Shown: positions 6,691 through 7,303 of the stretch, one piece after another
Layout of the letters: every line of letters starts with the position of its first letter
Numbering within the stretch: position 1 is the first letter of the stretch
NCBI GenBank assembly: GCA_030425745.1
Contig: JAUHZW010000106.1
Span: 1-7,303, forward strand
Source of the DNA: Actinomycetes bacterium
GTDB lineage: Bacteria; Actinomycetota; Actinomycetes; S36-B12
Direction: 5' to 3'
DNA length: 7,303 nt
Program-made: the position numbers and the translations under genes
The notes under the pieces: model-generated
What the model was told of the DNA's origin: nothing
The model's input: only the letters and a program-made list of their open reading frames with translations
Databases searched by the model: none

Positions 6691-7303
6691 ATGTCATCGA
6701 ATCCCGCCAGGCGCATTCCCGGCAGCGAGCCGTGGACCTCCGAGGGTGACCAGACCGGGGTCCTCGTCCTGCACGGCTTCACCGGGTCGCCGAAGTCGGT
6801 CACCCCGTGGGGTCGGGCGATGGCTGAGCAGGGCTGGTCGGTCTCTGTGCCCCTCCTGCCCGGACACGGGACCCGCTGGCAGGACATGAACCTGACCACC
6901 TGGCAGGACTGGTACCACGAGGCGGAGCGGTCGCTGCGCTCCCTGCAGGAGACCTGCTCGCAGGTGGTGGTGATGGGACTGTCGATGGGCGGCTCGCTCA
7001 CCCTCCGGCTCGCGCAGCAGCACGGTGACGCCATCTCCGGCATCGTCCTGGTCAATCCGGCCGTGCACACCGAGCGGATCGATCGCTTCCTCCTGCCCGT
7101 CCTGCATCGGGTGATCGGCGGGTTCCCGGGGATCTCCAATGACATCGCCAAGCCCGATCAGGACGAGGGCGCCTACGACCGCATCCCGCTCAAGGCGGCG
7201 CACTCCCTGCAGCAGATGTGGCGTGAGGTCAAGACGGACCTGCCCCGGGTCACCCAGCCGATGCTGCTGTTCCGCAGCGCTCAGGACCACGTCGTCGAAC
7301 CGT
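6691..7303 (+). CDS. Alpha/beta hydrolase, monoacylglycerol lipase / carboxylesterase type (C-terminus outside window)
   Basis: 204 codons are visible; the gene runs off the right edge. The oxyanion-hole motif HGFTGSP is at 28-34, PLLPGHGT at 54-61, the nucleophile elbow GLSMGG at 96-101 with Ser98, and SAQDHVVEP at 196-204 with the likely acid Asp199. The catalytic His is expected about 30 residues further on, outside the window. The pattern closely resembles bacterial monoacylglycerol lipase of Bacillus sp. H257 (from memory triad Ser97, Asp196, His226; same HGFTGSP, GLSMGG and DHVV motifs) and Geobacillus Est30. The expected reaction is hydrolysis of monoacylglycerols or short acyl esters to glycerol or alcohol plus fatty acid. 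No signal peptide is seen, so it is probably cytoplasmic. It is divergent from plsC, which uses a related acylglycerol phosphate, suggesting acyl-lipid turnover. Substrate is not proven by sequence. Confidence 0.88.
   Translation, partial: MSSNPARRIPGSEPWTSEGDQTGVLVLHGFTGSPKSVTPWGRAMAEQGWSVSVPLLPGHGTRWQDMNLTTWQDWYHEAERSLRSLQETCSQVVVMGLSMGGSLTLRLAQQHGDAISGIVLVNPAVHTERIDRFLLPVLHRVIGGFPGISNDIAKPDQDEGAYDRIPLKAAHSLQQMWREVKTDLPRVTQPMLLFRSAQDHVVEP

Noticed and set aside
6603..7151. N-terminal extension of plsC up to an ATG at 7151
   Set aside because: It would overlap the divergent esterase gene for about 460 bp and has no PlsC-like sequence. The TTG at 6602 with AAGGAGG upstream gives the normal protein.

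Overview
This is a GC-rich, gene-dense chromosomal segment. It most likely comes from an actinobacterium, and a Micrococcales-type organism is my best but weak guess. The reasons are the strong G/C bias at third codon positions, GTG and TTG starts, a class II (Mycobacterium-type) DAHP synthase, an actinobacterial-type phosphofructokinase, and two genes that look leaderless (a -10 hexamer 6-7 nt before the start codon and no Shine-Dalgarno). All eight genes are chromosomal metabolism or repair genes. I see no insertion sequence, CRISPR array, tRNA, rRNA, toxin-antitoxin pair, phage gene or other sign of horizontal transfer. I do not believe the window holds an undescribed multi-gene system. The points of interest are enzyme variants and very compact regulatory DNA.

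Layout. 1-222 (+) is the C-terminus of a DAO-family FAD oxidoreductase. It converges on a minus-strand run that reads pfkA (3235-2210), aroG (2136-796), ogt (787-251). aroG and ogt are 8 bp apart and probably co-transcribed. Between pfkA and aroG lies a large perfect hairpin that probably ends pfkA transcription, and the aroG promoter appears to be built into the same bases. glpK (3352-4875, +) is divergent from pfkA across 116 bp, where the two predicted promoters overlap. glpK is followed after 9 bp by a membrane protein of the FUSC type (4885-5880, +). That gene meets plsC (6602-5877, -) tail to tail, the two stop codons sharing one CTAG. plsC is divergent from an esterase resembling monoacylglycerol lipase (6691 to window end, +).

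How the genes could work together (inference). The esterase could release glycerol and fatty acids, GlpK makes glycerol-3-phosphate, and PlsC uses acylated glycerol-3-phosphate for phosphatidic acid. The phosphofructokinase carries the two residues diagnostic of pyrophosphate use (Asp104, Lys124). It may therefore be the reversible PPi-dependent enzyme, able to run from fructose-1,6-bisphosphate back to fructose-6-phosphate during growth on glycerol. AroG draws phosphoenolpyruvate and erythrose-4-phosphate from the same central pathways. Ogt (DNA alkylation repair) and the FUSC protein have no obvious link to this theme.
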